Source of the DNA: Paenibacillus sp. SC116
Lineage (GTDB): Bacteria; Bacillota; Bacilli; Paenibacillales; Paenibacillaceae
Assembly (NCBI RefSeq): GCF_024733555.1
Contig: NZ_JANIOF010000005.1
Span: forward strand, 186,001 to 250,000
Length of the DNA stretch: 64,000 nt
Reading direction: 5' to 3'
Shown here: piece after piece, positions 1 through 8,742 of the stretch
Numbering within the stretch: position 1 is the first letter of the stretch
Layout of the letters: each line of letters opens with the position of its first letter
Notes under the pieces: generated by a model
What the model was told of the DNA's origin: nothing
Seen by the model: only the letters and a program-made list of their open reading frames with translations
Database searches by the model: none
Program-made: the position numbers and the translations under genes

Positions 1-1
1 C

Positions 2-754
2 ATTACACTGTTGTTAGGGCCAACTTTCTTTATATTTGATACGTTTACGACAACACTAGGGGCGTATTTCCAAAATATTATTCAGATGAGCCTGCGTCTA
101 ACGCCATTTACCGAGGATTCTTGGGTTGCGAACTGGACCCTGTTCTATTGGGCATGGTGGATTACATGGGCACCATTTGTCGGCTCCTTTATTGCACGTG
201 TTTCCAAAGGACGAACGATTAAAGAGCTTGTACTTGGAACGCTGCTGCTGCCTAGTGGATTTAGCTTTATCTGGTTCGCCACATTCGGCTCAACAGCACT
301 GCACCTTGATATGTTCCAAGGCATGCCAATCGTCGAGGCAGTTAAGACAGATTTAACATCGGCGTTATTTATCACGTTGGAAAGCTTGCCTGCGGGTACG
401 CTGCTTGCCGTATTGGCTATAATGCTAGTCGTCACTTTCTTTATCACTTCCGCAGATTCGGCAACGTTCGTACTCGGGATGATGTCCACGGACGGCAATC
501 AAAATCCCGGAAAAGCAGTCAAACTAGCGTGGGCTATGTTTACCGCATTAATCGCTGTCGTACTGCTTATGAGCGGCGGGCTAAATTCACTGCAAAGTGC
601 ATCGATTATGACCGCATTACCATTTACCTTCGTGCTGCTTGGCATGGTCGTATCGTTGAATCGAGCGCTCAAAGCAGAAGATCGAGAACGGCGCCAACTA
701 GAAAAATTAAAGCGTAAGCAGCTAGAGCAATTACTGCGCGCCAGCCAATCCTAA
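2..754 (+). CDS. BCCT family betaine/carnitine/choline transporter, 3' part
   Basis: This is the C-terminal 250 residues of a secondary transporter for quaternary ammonium compatible solutes such as glycine betaine; the gene begins before the window, because the frame is open to the first base and the first in-frame start-like codon (TTG at 11) has no ribosome binding site. The family signature region is clear: WTLFYWAWWITWAPFVG followed by SFIARVSKGRT, which forms the tryptophan-rich substrate helix. Several hydrophobic membrane segments follow, including one near FFITSADSATFVLGMM. The protein ends in a charged cytoplasmic tail rich in Arg, Lys, Glu and Gln, a type of tail that takes part in osmotic sensing in relatives such as BetP; that role here is inferred. 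A strong terminator follows directly. An OpuD-like betaine importer is the best guess, but the substrate cannot be read from this part. Confidence 0.9.
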   Translation: MTLLLGPTFFIFDTFTTTLGAYFQNIIQMSLRLTPFTEDSWVANWTLFYWAWWITWAPFVGSFIARVSKGRTIKELVLGTLLLPSGFSFIWFATFGSTALHLDMFQGMPIVEAVKTDLTSALFITLESLPAGTLLAVLAIMLVVTFFITSADSATFVLGMMSTDGNQNPGKAVKLAWAMFTALIAVVLLMSGGLNSLQSASIMTALPFTFVLLGMVVSLNRALKAEDRERRQLEKLKRKQLEQLLRASQS

Positions 755-765
755 TCCAGTTGGAG

Positions 766-794
766 GGGGCCTTCGAACAGAAGGCCCCTTTTTT
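766..794 (+). terminator. Rho-independent terminator after the BCCT gene
   Basis: A perfect 9-bp stem (GGGGCCTTC / GAAGGCCCC) closes a 5-base loop and is followed by six T residues. It lies 12 bases after the transporter stop codon. Confidence 0.95.
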
Positions 795-916
795 ACTACT
801 CCAATCCATTCGTGCGTGCTGCCCAATGTAAACGACATTTGTTTGAAACATATGCGTTTGCTGCATGCGTTCCACGTTCAATTTATTCAAAAGATGAATA
901 TGTTAGAGTAACGATA

Positions 917-932
917 AAGTAAGCGATAACAT
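917..932 (+). promoter_or_regulatory. cre-like site (possible CcpA operator) upstream of the ChbG-like gene
   Basis: AAGTAAGCGATAACAT matches the catabolite-responsive element consensus WTGNAANCGNWNNCAW at all but the second base. It lies about 35 bases before the start of the sugar deacetylase gene, where CcpA binding would give glucose repression. The same 11-base core AAGCGATAACA recurs before the M23 lipoprotein gene at 19528-19538. The match is only by eye, and no clear sigma-A promoter was identified around it. Confidence 0.35.
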
Positions 933-966
933 TGTTAGCTATTTCATCAGAAAAGGAGGTTGCATC

Positions 967-1866
967 ATGAATGGTGCTGAACGACTAGGATATTCCCCAC
1001 ATGACAGACTGCTTATTATTAATGCTGATGACTTCGGCATGTGTCATTCTGTTAACGCAGCCATTAAGCAGTTATTAACGGAGCAAGTAATAAGCTCTGC
1101 TACGGTGATGATGCCATGCCCCTGGTCCAAAGATGCTGTGAGTTGGGCTGCGAGTCATCCAAGCTATGACGTAGGTGTTCACCTCACCTTTACTAGTGAA
1201 TGGGAGTCGTACAAATGGGGGCCTGTGAACCGTAACGGCTCCACCCTGTCATTAGTGGATAATCTCGGGCATTTTCCTGAACATTGCTTAGCCGTAGAAG
1301 AGCATGCTAATCCAGAAGAGCTGCGTGCGGAGATGATCAGTCAAATTGAAATGGCCATTCGTGCAGGTCTTGTACCTTCGCATCTAGATAACCATATGGG
1401 CAGCGTCTACGGACTGGCATCAGGTCAGGACTTCTTAGATATCGTATTCGACGTATGCGCGCAATACCAGTTGCCTTTCCGTATGCCGCAGCATGGAACA
1501 TCAATCCCGCCTATTTTACAGCCCTTGGCTCAACAGCGTGCCGAACTCGGACTGTCTAAAGGGGTTTATATTCTAGATGATCTTATAGGGCTTCCTTACA
1601 CAGGCCAGCCTGGAGATACGTATGACGGGGTCAAAGCTCAAATGACGGCCCTGCTGCGCAGTATTACTGCTGGATTAACCGAAATGATTCTCCATCCTGC
1701 TATCGTCACAGATGAGCTCAAGTCCATTACCCCGCATTGGGAGAGGCGCGGCATGGAATTCGAACTGTTCCGTGATCCTGACGTGCAGCAGGTCATTCGT
1801 GAAGAAGGTATTCAACTTATAAAATGGTCGGAAGTTCGCAATGCTCAACGCCGCTCTATTCCATAA
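967..1866 (+). CDS. YdjC/ChbG/HpnK family carbohydrate deacetylase
   Basis: A 299-residue protein of the ChbG/YdjC family: TIM-barrel-like, metal-dependent enzymes that remove acetyl groups from N-acetylated sugars such as chitin or cellobiose-type disaccharides. The family metal-site motif is present near the N-terminus (LIINADDFGMCHSVN, around residues 15-30), as are the later conserved histidines in DVGVHLTFTSEW and PSHLDNHMGSVYG and near the C-terminus in EMILHPAI. The length is typical of the family. The start is set by AAAGGAGG seven bases upstream of ATG. It is the first gene of a two-gene operon with a GPH-type sugar symporter 23 bases downstream, which suggests uptake and trimming of an acetylated oligosaccharide. 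A possible cre site precedes it. The exact substrate is unknown. Confidence 0.88.
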   Translation: MNGAERLGYSPHDRLLIINADDFGMCHSVNAAIKQLLTEQVISSATVMMPCPWSKDAVSWAASHPSYDVGVHLTFTSEWESYKWGPVNRNGSTLSLVDNLGHFPEHCLAVEEHANPEELRAEMISQIEMAIRAGLVPSHLDNHMGSVYGLASGQDFLDIVFDVCAQYQLPFRMPQHGTSIPPILQPLAQQRAELGLSKGVYILDDLIGLPYTGQPGDTYDGVKAQMTALLRSITAGLTEMILHPAIVTDELKSITPHWERRGMEFELFRDPDVQQVIREEGIQLIKWSEVRNAQRRSIP

Positions 1867-1889
1867 ATTGATGGAGGAGGAGATCACGA

Positions 1890-3161
1890 ATGGGTGAACA
1901 GCCATTAGCAAGGAAACGAATGATTTTCTATGCTTCCGGCAACTTTTCAGCTAATGTGATGGCGCAAATGTTCGCTGCCTATATCGTGTACTACTATGTA
2001 GACATTTTAGGCGCTCGACCGTCCCATGTCGGCATTGTTATGGTCGTACACGGGATTATCGGTGCTATTCTTAATCCTTTATTCGGTTATGTCTCAGATC
2101 GATATCGAACGCGTTGGGGAAGACGTATCCCGTATATTGCATTCGGCTCCATTCCATTAGCTGCTGTGTTCACCCTTGTATGGTTTCCCCTAGCGCCTCA
2201 GAGCAGCATTATCTATTATTTTTTTGGTGTCGTCATTTTGTTTGATATTTTGTATGTGCTCGTTATATTGAATTATTCCGCGCTGTTTCCTGAAATGTTT
2301 ATTACGATACGTGAACGTGCGGCTGCGGCATCTTGGAAGCAAATGTTCGGCATTGTCGGCATGCTCGTCGGTGTTGCGCTTCCTCCACTTATTTATAGTA
2401 AATACGGCTGGGAGTCGATGGGCTTAGCGTTTGGCCTTTGTTCTGCTGTCTTTCTTCTCGTTACAGCTGCTGGCGCCAAAGAACGCAAAAATGTAAACGC
2501 AACCAAACCAATCCATCTAGCTAAGGCCCTTCGCATCACGCTGCGCAATCGCATGTTTGTTATTTACGTCATTGGCGGATTTCTTGTTCAATTTACATTC
2601 GCCCTCGTACCTGCTGCTATCCCTTTCTTCAACAAATATGTGCTGAACGCTCCTGAGCAAGCAAATACGTATATGTTGGGCCTCGTCTTCCTAACAGCTA
2701 TTCCGAGCGTTTATGTATGGGCACATTGGACAACGAAGTACGGTCCAAGGCGATCCATTCTAGGAGCGATTGCACTCTATATGGCCTCTTTGCTGCCACT
2801 CCTCTTTATTTCAACAAGTGCAGCAACTTATGTGACCAGTCTGTTTATCGGATTCAGCCTTGCTGGATTGATGGTGCTGTTGGAAATACTGCTTGCGGAA
2901 GTTATTGATCAAGATGAGGTGAAAAGTGGGGCTCGACGTGAAGGGATGTACTTTGGCATGAATGGCTTCATTATCCGTTGGGGTGTTTCTCTTCAAGCGT
3001 TAATTATGAGCTTTCTCCTTGAGCACACTGGATACGTACGCGATGCTGCGCAGCAGCCTGAGTTAGCGGTATTTGGTATACGACTTATGCTCGCGGGAAT
3101 CCCTATCGTATCGCTACTATTTGCATTTGTTTGTTTCTATCGCTTAAAAATCAAATCATAA
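1890..3161 (+). CDS. MFS transporter, glycoside-pentoside-hexuronide (MelB-like) type
   Basis: A 423-residue membrane protein with about twelve hydrophobic helices. The cytoplasmic loop between helices 2 and 3 reads GYVSDRYRTRWGRRIPYI, the hallmark of GPH symporters related to melibiose carrier MelB (family form DRTRTRWGRRRPYI). Such carriers import a sugar or glycoside together with a cation. The start has GGAGGAGGAG nine bases upstream. It is co-transcribed with the ChbG-like deacetylase, so an acetylated or chitin-derived saccharide is the most reasonable guess for the substrate, but this rests on context only. The gene ends just before a bidirectional terminator and faces dnaJ on the other strand. 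Confidence 0.88.
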   Translation: MGEQPLARKRMIFYASGNFSANVMAQMFAAYIVYYYVDILGARPSHVGIVMVVHGIIGAILNPLFGYVSDRYRTRWGRRIPYIAFGSIPLAAVFTLVWFPLAPQSSIIYYFFGVVILFDILYVLVILNYSALFPEMFITIRERAAAASWKQMFGIVGMLVGVALPPLIYSKYGWESMGLAFGLCSAVFLLVTAAGAKERKNVNATKPIHLAKALRITLRNRMFVIYVIGGFLVQFTFALVPAAIPFFNKYVLNAPEQANTYMLGLVFLTAIPSVYVWAHWTTKYGPRRSILGAIALYMASLLPLLFISTSAATYVTSLFIGFSLAGLMVLLEILLAEVIDQDEVKSGARREGMYFGMNGFIIRWGVSLQALIMSFLLEHTGYVRDAAQQPELAVFGIRLMLAGIPIVSLLFAFVCFYRLKIKS

Positions 3162-3167
3162 ACTAAA

Positions 3168-3200
3168 AAACCTTAGCCGAGCAGCACTCAGCTAAGGTTT
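3168..3200. terminator. Bidirectional terminator between the symporter gene and dnaJ
   Basis: An inverted repeat CCTTAGCCGAG / CTCAGCTAAGG with one mismatch is flanked by an A-run on the left and a short T-run on the right. It can therefore end transcripts arriving from the symporter gene on the plus strand and from the dnaK operon on the minus strand. Confidence 0.75.
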
Positions 3201-3275
3201 GCAGTTTCATTGGCCTAGTTTTCATATGACTAAACTCAATAAACATTTGCATACTTATAAAGTAAGTATGATTCG

Positions 3276-4400
3276 TTATTCACCACGGAATGCACGCTTC
3301 ATACGGTCAAAGAACGTCTCTTCATGACTGCCCTTAGGATGCTCTCCGCTTATAGAAGCGAGCTGACGAAGCAAGTCTTTCTGCTCGTCATTCATCTTCG
3401 TTGGCGTTACAACAATAACTTTCACATGCTGATCACCATTGCCGTTGCCGCGCAGATGAGGAACACCTTTGCCGCGCAAACGGAAATACGTGCCTGTTTG
3501 CGTACCTGCAGGAATCTTCAACTTCACTTTATCATGAAGCGTCGGAATCTCAATCTCGTCACCTAGTGCTGCTTGCGCGAACGTCAATGGCACTTCGCAG
3601 TAGACATCATCATCTTCACGTTGGAAGAATTCATGCTGCTTCACGCGGATAACGATATACAAGTCGCCTGCCGGACCGCCGCGAAGACCGCTCTCACCTT
3701 CACCAGTCATGCGAAGCTGTGCTCCGTCATAGGCACCAGCTGGAATGCGTACGTTAATCTTACGCTGCTTCTTCACCGTTCCGTTGCCATGACAGCTGTT
3801 GCACTTCTCCTTGATCACTTTGCCTTTTCCTTGGCAAGTGGAACAAGCACGACGGTTTACCATACGGCCGAACGGCGTGTTCTGTACGACTTCCTGCTGA
3901 CCTGTTCCACCACAAGTAGAACATTTTTCTGGCTTCGTACCTGGCTTCGCACCTGTGCCGAAGCAAGGGTCACATTGCTCGGTACGAGGAATCGTAATTT
4001 CCTTCTCTACGCCGAATGCCGCTTCTTTGAATTCCACTTGCATCGTATATTGAAGGTCGCCACCGCGCTGCGGTCCGTTTGGATCACGACGATTGCCTCC
4101 GCCACCGAAGAACATGTCGAAAATATCGCCAAAGCCACCAAAGTCGCCTGAGAAGCCTCCACCACCCATACCTTGGTTCGGATCAACGTGACCATACTGG
4201 TCATACATCGCGCGCTTCTGCGTGTCGCTTAACACGTCATAAGCTTCTTTTACTTCCTTGAACTTATCTTCTGCATCAGCAGCCTTGTTCACGTCAGGGT
4301 GATACTGACGTGCCAGCTTGCGGTATGCTTTCTTGATCTCATCATCACCGGTGCCTTTGTCGACTCCAAGCACCTCATAATAATCGCGTTTATTTGCCAC
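3276..4400 (-). CDS. dnaJ: Chaperone protein DnaJ (Hsp40)
   Basis: A 374-residue co-chaperone that delivers unfolded clients to DnaK and stimulates its ATPase. Domains in order: J domain with the HPD motif (ARQYHPDVN) near residue 33; a Gly/Phe-rich linker ([17 protein letters not shown]); a zinc-binding domain with four CxxCxGxG repeats ([32 protein letters not shown]); and two C-terminal beta domains. Length is normal for a type I DnaJ. The start is GTG, with GGGGGTGG five bases before it. It is the last gene of the hrcA operon, after a hairpin that lies between dnaK and dnaJ. Unlike in Bacillus, no prmA follows. Confidence 0.98.
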   Translation of the reverse strand: MANKRDYYEVLGVDKGTGDDEIKKAYRKLARQYHPDVNKAADAEDKFKEVKEAYDVLSDTQKRAMYDQYGHVDPNQGMGGGGFSGDFGGFGDIFDMFFGGGGNRRDPNGPQRGGDLQYTMQVEFKEAAFGVEKEITIPRTEQCDPCFGTGAKPGTKPEKCSTCGGTGQQEVVQNTPFGRMVNRRACSTCQGKGKVIKEKCNSCHGNGTVKKQRKINVRIPAGAYDGAQLRMTGEGESGLRGGPAGDLYIVIRVKQHEFFQREDDDVYCEVPLTFAQAALGDEIEIPTLHDKVKLKIPAGTQTGTYFRLRGKGVPHLRGNGNGDQHVKVIVVTPTKMNDEQKDLLRQLASISGEHPKGSHEETFFDRMKRAFRGE

Positions 4401-4482
4401 TGTTCCACCCCCATTGCCTTACAAAATTTAATCTTATCAGCGTTGGTCCTCCCATTCAAGTCGATCACCGCTGACAAAAGGA

Positions 4483-4515
4483 AAGTCAAAGCCGAGCACA
4501 GCTCAGCTTTGACTT
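4483..4515 (-). terminator. Hairpin between dnaK and dnaJ (attenuator-like)
   Basis: A 15-bp stem with one mismatch (AAGTCAAAGCTGAGC pairing with GCTCGGCTTTGACTT on the transcript) lies between dnaK and dnaJ. It is followed by only a weak T-rich tract (TTTCCTTTTG). It is more likely to lower dnaJ expression relative to dnaK, or to stabilise the dnaK message, than to end all transcription. Confidence 0.6.
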
Positions 4516-4530
4516 CCTAGTCGAAGACGA

Positions 4531-6369
4531 TTACTTCTTGTCTTCGTCAACAACTTCATAATCCGCATCTACGACATTGTCTCTTTGTGCCGCACCGCTA
4601 TCTTGAGCGCCTTGGCCTTCAGCTCCCTGTTGAGCTTGAGCTTGTTCGTAAAGCTTCACAGACAACTGTTGAACTACTTCTGTAAGTTCTTCTGTCGCTG
4701 CTTTGATCTCATCCAGGTTGTCGCCTTCTAGCGCTTTTTTCACTTTTTCTTTAGCTTCATTAGCCTTGTCAACATCAGCTTGATCTGCTTTGTCGCCAAG
4801 ATCTTTGATTGTTTTCTCCGTTGAGTAAACGAGTTGGTCAGCATTGTTTCTTACTTCAACCATCTCTTTACGATTCTTGTCTTCTTCAGCATGAAGCTCT
4901 GCTTCTTTCATCATGCGGTCGATTTCATCATCAGACAAACCGCTGGAAGACGTGATTGTGATGTTTTGGATTTTGCCTGTACCTTTATCTTGCGCAGACA
5001 CTTTTACGATACCATTCGCATCAATATCGAAGGTAACTTCGATCTGTGGAACGCCACGTGGTGCTGGTGGAATGTCAGACAAGATGAAGCGACCAAGTGT
5101 TTTGTTATCTCCTGCCATAGAGCGCTCACCTTGAAGCACGTGGATTTCTACGCTTGTTTGGTTGTCAGCATACGTGGAGTATACTTGAGCCTTCTGCGTA
5201 GGAATCGTTGTGTTGCGCTCGATCATCTTCGTAAATACGCCGCCAGCTGTCTCGATACCTAGAGACAATGGAGTTACATCTAGCAATACAACGTCTTTAA
5301 CGTCACCAGTCAAGACACCTGCTTGAACAGCCGCACCAAGTGCAACAACTTCGTCTGGGTTAACGCCTTTATATGGATCTTTACCTGTCAATTTCTTAAT
5401 TGCTTCTTGAACAGCTGGAATACGAGTAGAACCACCAACAAGTACGATCTTGTGGATGTCAGCTGGAGTCAAGCCAGCATCTTGCATCGCTTGACGCGTA
5501 GGAGCAAGCGTACGCTCTACCAAGTTCTCAGACAACTCTTCGAACTTCGCACGAGTCAAGTTAAGCTCCAAATGCTGAGGAACGCCATCAGCAACCGTAA
5601 TGAACGGCAAGCTGATTGTTGTCGTCATCACACCAGACAATTCCTTTTTCGCTTTCTCAGCAGCATCCTTAAGACGTTGAACAGCTGCTTTGTCCTTACC
5701 TAGGTCAATGCCATTCTCTTTCTTGAATTCTGCAACCAAATGGTCGATGATTACTTGGTCGAAGTCGTCGCCACCCAAGCTGTTGTCACCGCTTGTTGCT
5801 TTAACTTCGAAGAAGCCGTCACCAAGCTCAAGGATCGATACGTCAAATGTACCGCCGCCCAAGTCATAAACAAGGATCGTTTGATCATTTTCTTTATCTG
5901 CACCGTATGCCAATGCAGCCGCTGTTGGCTCGTTGACGATACGCAATACTTCTAGACCTGCAATTTTACCTGCATCCTTCGTCGCTTGACGTTGGGAATC
6001 GTTGAAATAAGCTGGAACCGTAATAACTGCTTGTGTTACAGGTTGGCCCAAGTAAGCTTCTGCATCTGATTTCAACTTTTGAAGAATCATTGCAGAAACT
6101 TCTTGTGGAGAATAGCTCTTGTCGTCAATTTTCGTTGGGAAGTTTGTACCCATATGACGCTTAATAGACATTACTGTACGATCCGGATTTGTGATCGCTT
6201 GACGCTTAGCTGTTTCACCAACAACGCGCTCACCGTCTTTTTTGAAGCCTACAACGGATGGCGTCGTGCGTGCGCCTTCTGGATTTGGAATAACGACAGC
6301 CTCGCCGCCTTCCATTACTGCCACACAAGAGTTTGTTGTTCCCAAGTCAATACCGATTACTTTACTCAT
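4531..6369 (-). CDS. dnaK: Molecular chaperone DnaK (Hsp70)
   Basis: A 612-residue ATP-dependent chaperone. The three Hsp70 signatures are present: [13 protein letters not shown] at residues 6-18, [16 protein letters not shown] in the middle of the ATPase domain, and [18 protein letters not shown] further on. A substrate-binding domain follows ([17 protein letters not shown]), then a helical lid and the usual acidic end [13 protein letters not shown]. The start has GAAGGAGG upstream. It lies downstream of grpE in the CIRCE/HrcA operon. Length is standard for Firmicutes. Confidence 0.99.
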   Translation of the reverse strand: MSKVIGIDLGTTNSCVAVMEGGEAVVIPNPEGARTTPSVVGFKKDGERVVGETAKRQAITNPDRTVMSIKRHMGTNFPTKIDDKSYSPQEVSAMILQKLKSDAEAYLGQPVTQAVITVPAYFNDSQRQATKDAGKIAGLEVLRIVNEPTAAALAYGADKENDQTILVYDLGGGTFDVSILELGDGFFEVKATSGDNSLGGDDFDQVIIDHLVAEFKKENGIDLGKDKAAVQRLKDAAEKAKKELSGVMTTTISLPFITVADGVPQHLELNLTRAKFEELSENLVERTLAPTRQAMQDAGLTPADIHKIVLVGGSTRIPAVQEAIKKLTGKDPYKGVNPDEVVALGAAVQAGVLTGDVKDVVLLDVTPLSLGIETAGGVFTKMIERNTTIPTQKAQVYSTYADNQTSVEIHVLQGERSMAGDNKTLGRFILSDIPPAPRGVPQIEVTFDIDANGIVKVSAQDKGTGKIQNITITSSSGLSDDEIDRMMKEAELHAEEDKNRKEMVEVRNNADQLVYSTEKTIKDLGDKADQADVDKANEAKEKVKKALEGDNLDEIKAATEELTEVVQQLSVKLYEQAQAQQGAEGQGAQDSGAAQRDNVVDADYEVVDEDKK

Positions 6370-6481
6370 GAAAAATGTCCTCCTTCAACGTTTTGCAGTT
6401 TCGCAAATTGGCTTCGCTACCACTGCGTGGAATGTTTTGTATTTCATATCAGTTAACCTGACTTTGTTGTGTTGTACGAGA

Positions 6482-7042
6482 TTAGGAGCTTACTTTGACC
6501 ATTGCCGGACGCACAACGCGATCTTTCAGCATGTAGCCTTTTTGCAGCTCTTCTACGACGATGCCTTCTTCGTATTCATCCGACTCCACTTGCATAATCG
6601 CTTGATGGTACTCCGGATTGAACGGCTCGCCTACCGCTTTAATTGCAGTTACACCCTCTTGCTCCAACACTTGCTGGAACTGACGGAATATCATATCGAC
6701 ACCTTTCGAGAACGAATCGCTATCGCTAGATGGATTCGTAGAAAGTGCGCGCTCAAAGTTATCCAAAATCGGAACGAGGTCCGTAACGAGCTTGGAAGAT
6801 GCGTATTTCGCTAAGTCTTCCTTCTCCTTCAGCGTACGGCGGCGGAAATTATCGTAATCTGCTTGTACGCGCAGCATACGTTGATAGTTCTCTTCCGCTT
6901 CTGCTTTCGCTTGCTCGACTGCTCCTTGAAGGTCGTTTGACTCTTCGCCACCAACCTCAGCAGCAGTTTCTGTTTGCTCTTGCTCGAAAGCAGTTGCCTC
7001 CTGCTCATCATGCTGCAGGTTCGCATCTTGTTCTTGTTTCAA
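6482..7042 (-). CDS. grpE: Nucleotide exchange factor GrpE, TTG start
   Basis: A 186-residue GrpE that releases ADP from DnaK. An acidic, Gln/Glu-rich N-terminal tail leads into a long coiled-coil helix (AKAEAEENYQRMLRVQADYD) and then the C-terminal beta-wing ending in GYMLKDRVVRPAMVKVSS, the normal family ending. The reading frame is open back to an ATG at 7132, but that ATG has no ribosome binding site. The sequence GGGGAGGTGA, eight bases before a TTG at 7042, is an excellent one, so the TTG start is preferred. That leaves a 58-base gap after the chaperonin gene instead of an overlap with it. The assignment of function is firm; the start is an inference. Confidence 0.95.
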   Translation of the reverse strand: MKQEQDANLQHDEQEATAFEQEQTETAAEVGGEESNDLQGAVEQAKAEAEENYQRMLRVQADYDNFRRRTLKEKEDLAKYASSKLVTDLVPILDNFERALSTNPSSDSDSFSKGVDMIFRQFQQVLEQEGVTAIKAVGEPFNPEYHQAIMQVESDEYEEGIVVEELQKGYMLKDRVVRPAMVKVSS

Positions 7043-7100
7043 CTCCTTCACCTCCCCTATGTAGTAAACTTCTCTATCATCATGACTTACGTCATTGATC

Positions 7101-8690
7101 TCATTGTTCTTGTTCTGCTCTTGAAGCACCATCGCGCATCTTGATTACTGTATGAATGCGAAGGACGGCAGCAGCCACTTCACCCGCCGCGCGCAATGCG
7201 TATAGCTTCACGCGCGCTGGATCGACGATCCCTGCCTCCATGACTGGCAGCAAGGCGCCTGTATCGCAGTCGATGCCAATCGCATCGTTGCCTGCGGCCG
7301 TCTGCGCCGCGCGAGCTTCTTCGAGCTTCTCCAGTGGATTGTAGCCGGCATTGAGCACCACTTGGGCCATTGGCTTGCGCAGCGCTTCAGCGACTGCGGC
7401 AATGCCGAACGCCTCCATGCCGCGCACCGTCTCGCGATAGCGCTCCAGCGCGTAGGACACCGCCAATTCGGCGGTGCCTCCGCCCGGCAGGATGCCGCCT
7501 TGAATGGCGGCCTGCAGCGCGGAGGCTGCGTCGGCGGCGATGCGTGCCCGCTCGCCGACAATCTCGCGCGTGCTCGCTCCGACGAGCATGGTCACCTGCT
7601 TCGCGGCTCCTGCCGCTGGTGACCATGCGGATGGCGTCGGCTGTGGCGGTGCATACAGCCGCACGCGCTCCAGCCGTTCGTCATAGCGAACGGCTGGCGT
7701 TTGCCCGAGCATAGCTTCGAGCTCATTGCCAGCTTTGCTCAAGGCCGTTCGCTTGAGTGGCTTCGCTCCCGTGAGCTGCGCCACACGCTTCACCTGCTCG
7801 CGGCTTACACGCTGCACGACCATAATCTCATGGTCGAAGCAGAACTGCTCGGCCTCTGGGTGAATACTGCGCTCCAGCACGATGAGGCCTACCCCAAGCT
7901 GCTTCAGCTGCTCCAGCTGTAGCATAAAAGCACGCTGCAGCTGCATATACTGCTGGAAGCCAGCCTCCGTGGAGAGCAACTGCTCATCGAGCTCCTCTGG
8001 CACGAGCCCGTCCTGCAAGACGAGCACACGGCAATCGCTTTGCTCAGAGAGCCATTCATAATGAAGCGGCTTCTGTTTTAGCAGTAACCCTTCGAAGCAT
8101 TCATTTTCAGCCAGCTCATGAGCTTCAACTGTGTCCGCCAATCGGAAGGTTTTGCTCTTTAGCGTGTCCCAACCAATCAGCTTGCCAGCGTCCAATACTA
8201 GCTGTACGATGTCTTCTTGTTCACGTCCCGCTATATATACAGCCTGTCGCAGCAGAGAGTCGTCCCAACCTTGCAAAGCAATGGATCGCTCCGCTAATAA
8301 CTGCGAAGCATATGCAATCCCCTGCTGAATGCCAGCTACAACCTTCGCTGCAGGAACGCCGCGCATCACTTGCTGCACTCCCGCTTCAACCAACGCTCCA
8401 GCAAGCACAGTCGCTGTCGTCGTTCCGTCTCCAACTTCCTGCTGCTGGGCCCGAGCTACTTGAATAACAAGCTTAGCAACGGGATGAGTCACATCCATTC
8501 GATCCAGGATAGTTACTCCATCATTCGTTAATATGATGTCTCCCTGTGCCCCAACCAGCATGACATCCAGCCCTTTCGGACCTAATGTTCCTTCTACCGC
8601 TGAGCACAGGGTGCGTACAGCTTGGGCATTGTTGAGGAGCGTCGCATAACGCTCATCACTATCCTGCCTTGAAGATGGATGCTGCGCCAT
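7101..8690 (-). CDS. Archaeal-type (group II-like, TCP-1/cpn60) chaperonin in the dnaK operon
   Basis: A 529-residue chaperonin of the thermosome/CCT type, not GroEL. N-terminal ATPase motifs: GPKGLDVML at residues 37-45, TNDGVTILDRMD at 55-66 and GDGTTTATVLAG at 87-98. The C-terminal half of the equatorial domain has GILPGGGTAE and EAGIVDPARVKLYAL. An Asp in ARIAADAASAL sits 15 residues before the GGG, exactly where GroEL has its catalytic Asp398. The apical region holds an extra helical stretch (around STEAGFQQYMQLQRAFMLQL) where thermosomes have the built-in lid, so no GroES partner should be needed. Archaeal-like bacterial chaperonins, sometimes called group III, are known from some Firmicutes, often inside the dnaK operon. 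The frame opens at a GTG at 8726, but GAGGAGGGG six bases before the ATG at 8690 decides the start. The 3' part is far richer in GC than its neighbours. Confidence 0.92.
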   Translation of the reverse strand: MAQHPSSRQDSDERYATLLNNAQAVRTLCSAVEGTLGPKGLDVMLVGAQGDIILTNDGVTILDRMDVTHPVAKLVIQVARAQQQEVGDGTTTATVLAGALVEAGVQQVMRGVPAAKVVAGIQQGIAYASQLLAERSIALQGWDDSLLRQAVYIAGREQEDIVQLVLDAGKLIGWDTLKSKTFRLADTVEAHELAENECFEGLLLKQKPLHYEWLSEQSDCRVLVLQDGLVPEELDEQLLSTEAGFQQYMQLQRAFMLQLEQLKQLGVGLIVLERSIHPEAEQFCFDHEIMVVQRVSREQVKRVAQLTGAKPLKRTALSKAGNELEAMLGQTPAVRYDERLERVRLYAPPQPTPSAWSPAAGAAKQVTMLVGASTREIVGERARIAADAASALQAAIQGGILPGGGTAELAVSYALERYRETVRGMEAFGIAAVAEALRKPMAQVVLNAGYNPLEKLEEARAAQTAAGNDAIGIDCDTGALLPVMEAGIVDPARVKLYALRAAGEVAAAVLRIHTVIKMRDGASRAEQEQ

Positions 8691-8742
8691 CGAACCCCTC
8701 CTCTCTGCCTCATTCTGATTACTCACGCTTACTTCTTAATCA

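Noticed and set aside
3573-4151. 192-codon open frame antisense to dnaJ
   Set aside because: Same shadow effect; no start signal and no recognisable protein.
6242-6814. 190-codon plus-strand frame across the start of dnaK and the end of grpE
   Set aside because: It crosses two firm genes on the other strand and has no ribosome binding site or family.
7043-7132. Longer GrpE N-terminus from ATG 7132
   Set aside because: No ribosome binding site there, overlap with the chaperonin gene end, while an excellent site precedes TTG 7042.
7208-7622. Several Arg/Ala/Pro-rich frames on both strands in the chaperonin gene
   Set aside because: They arise from the high GC content, which makes stop codons rare in all frames. 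The thermosome motifs identify the real frame.
7101-8690. Reading the chaperonin as GroEL (group I)
   Set aside because: The DVMLVGAQGDIILTNDGVTIL type sequence, DPARV segment and lid-like apical insert fit thermosomes better, and no groES lies nearby.
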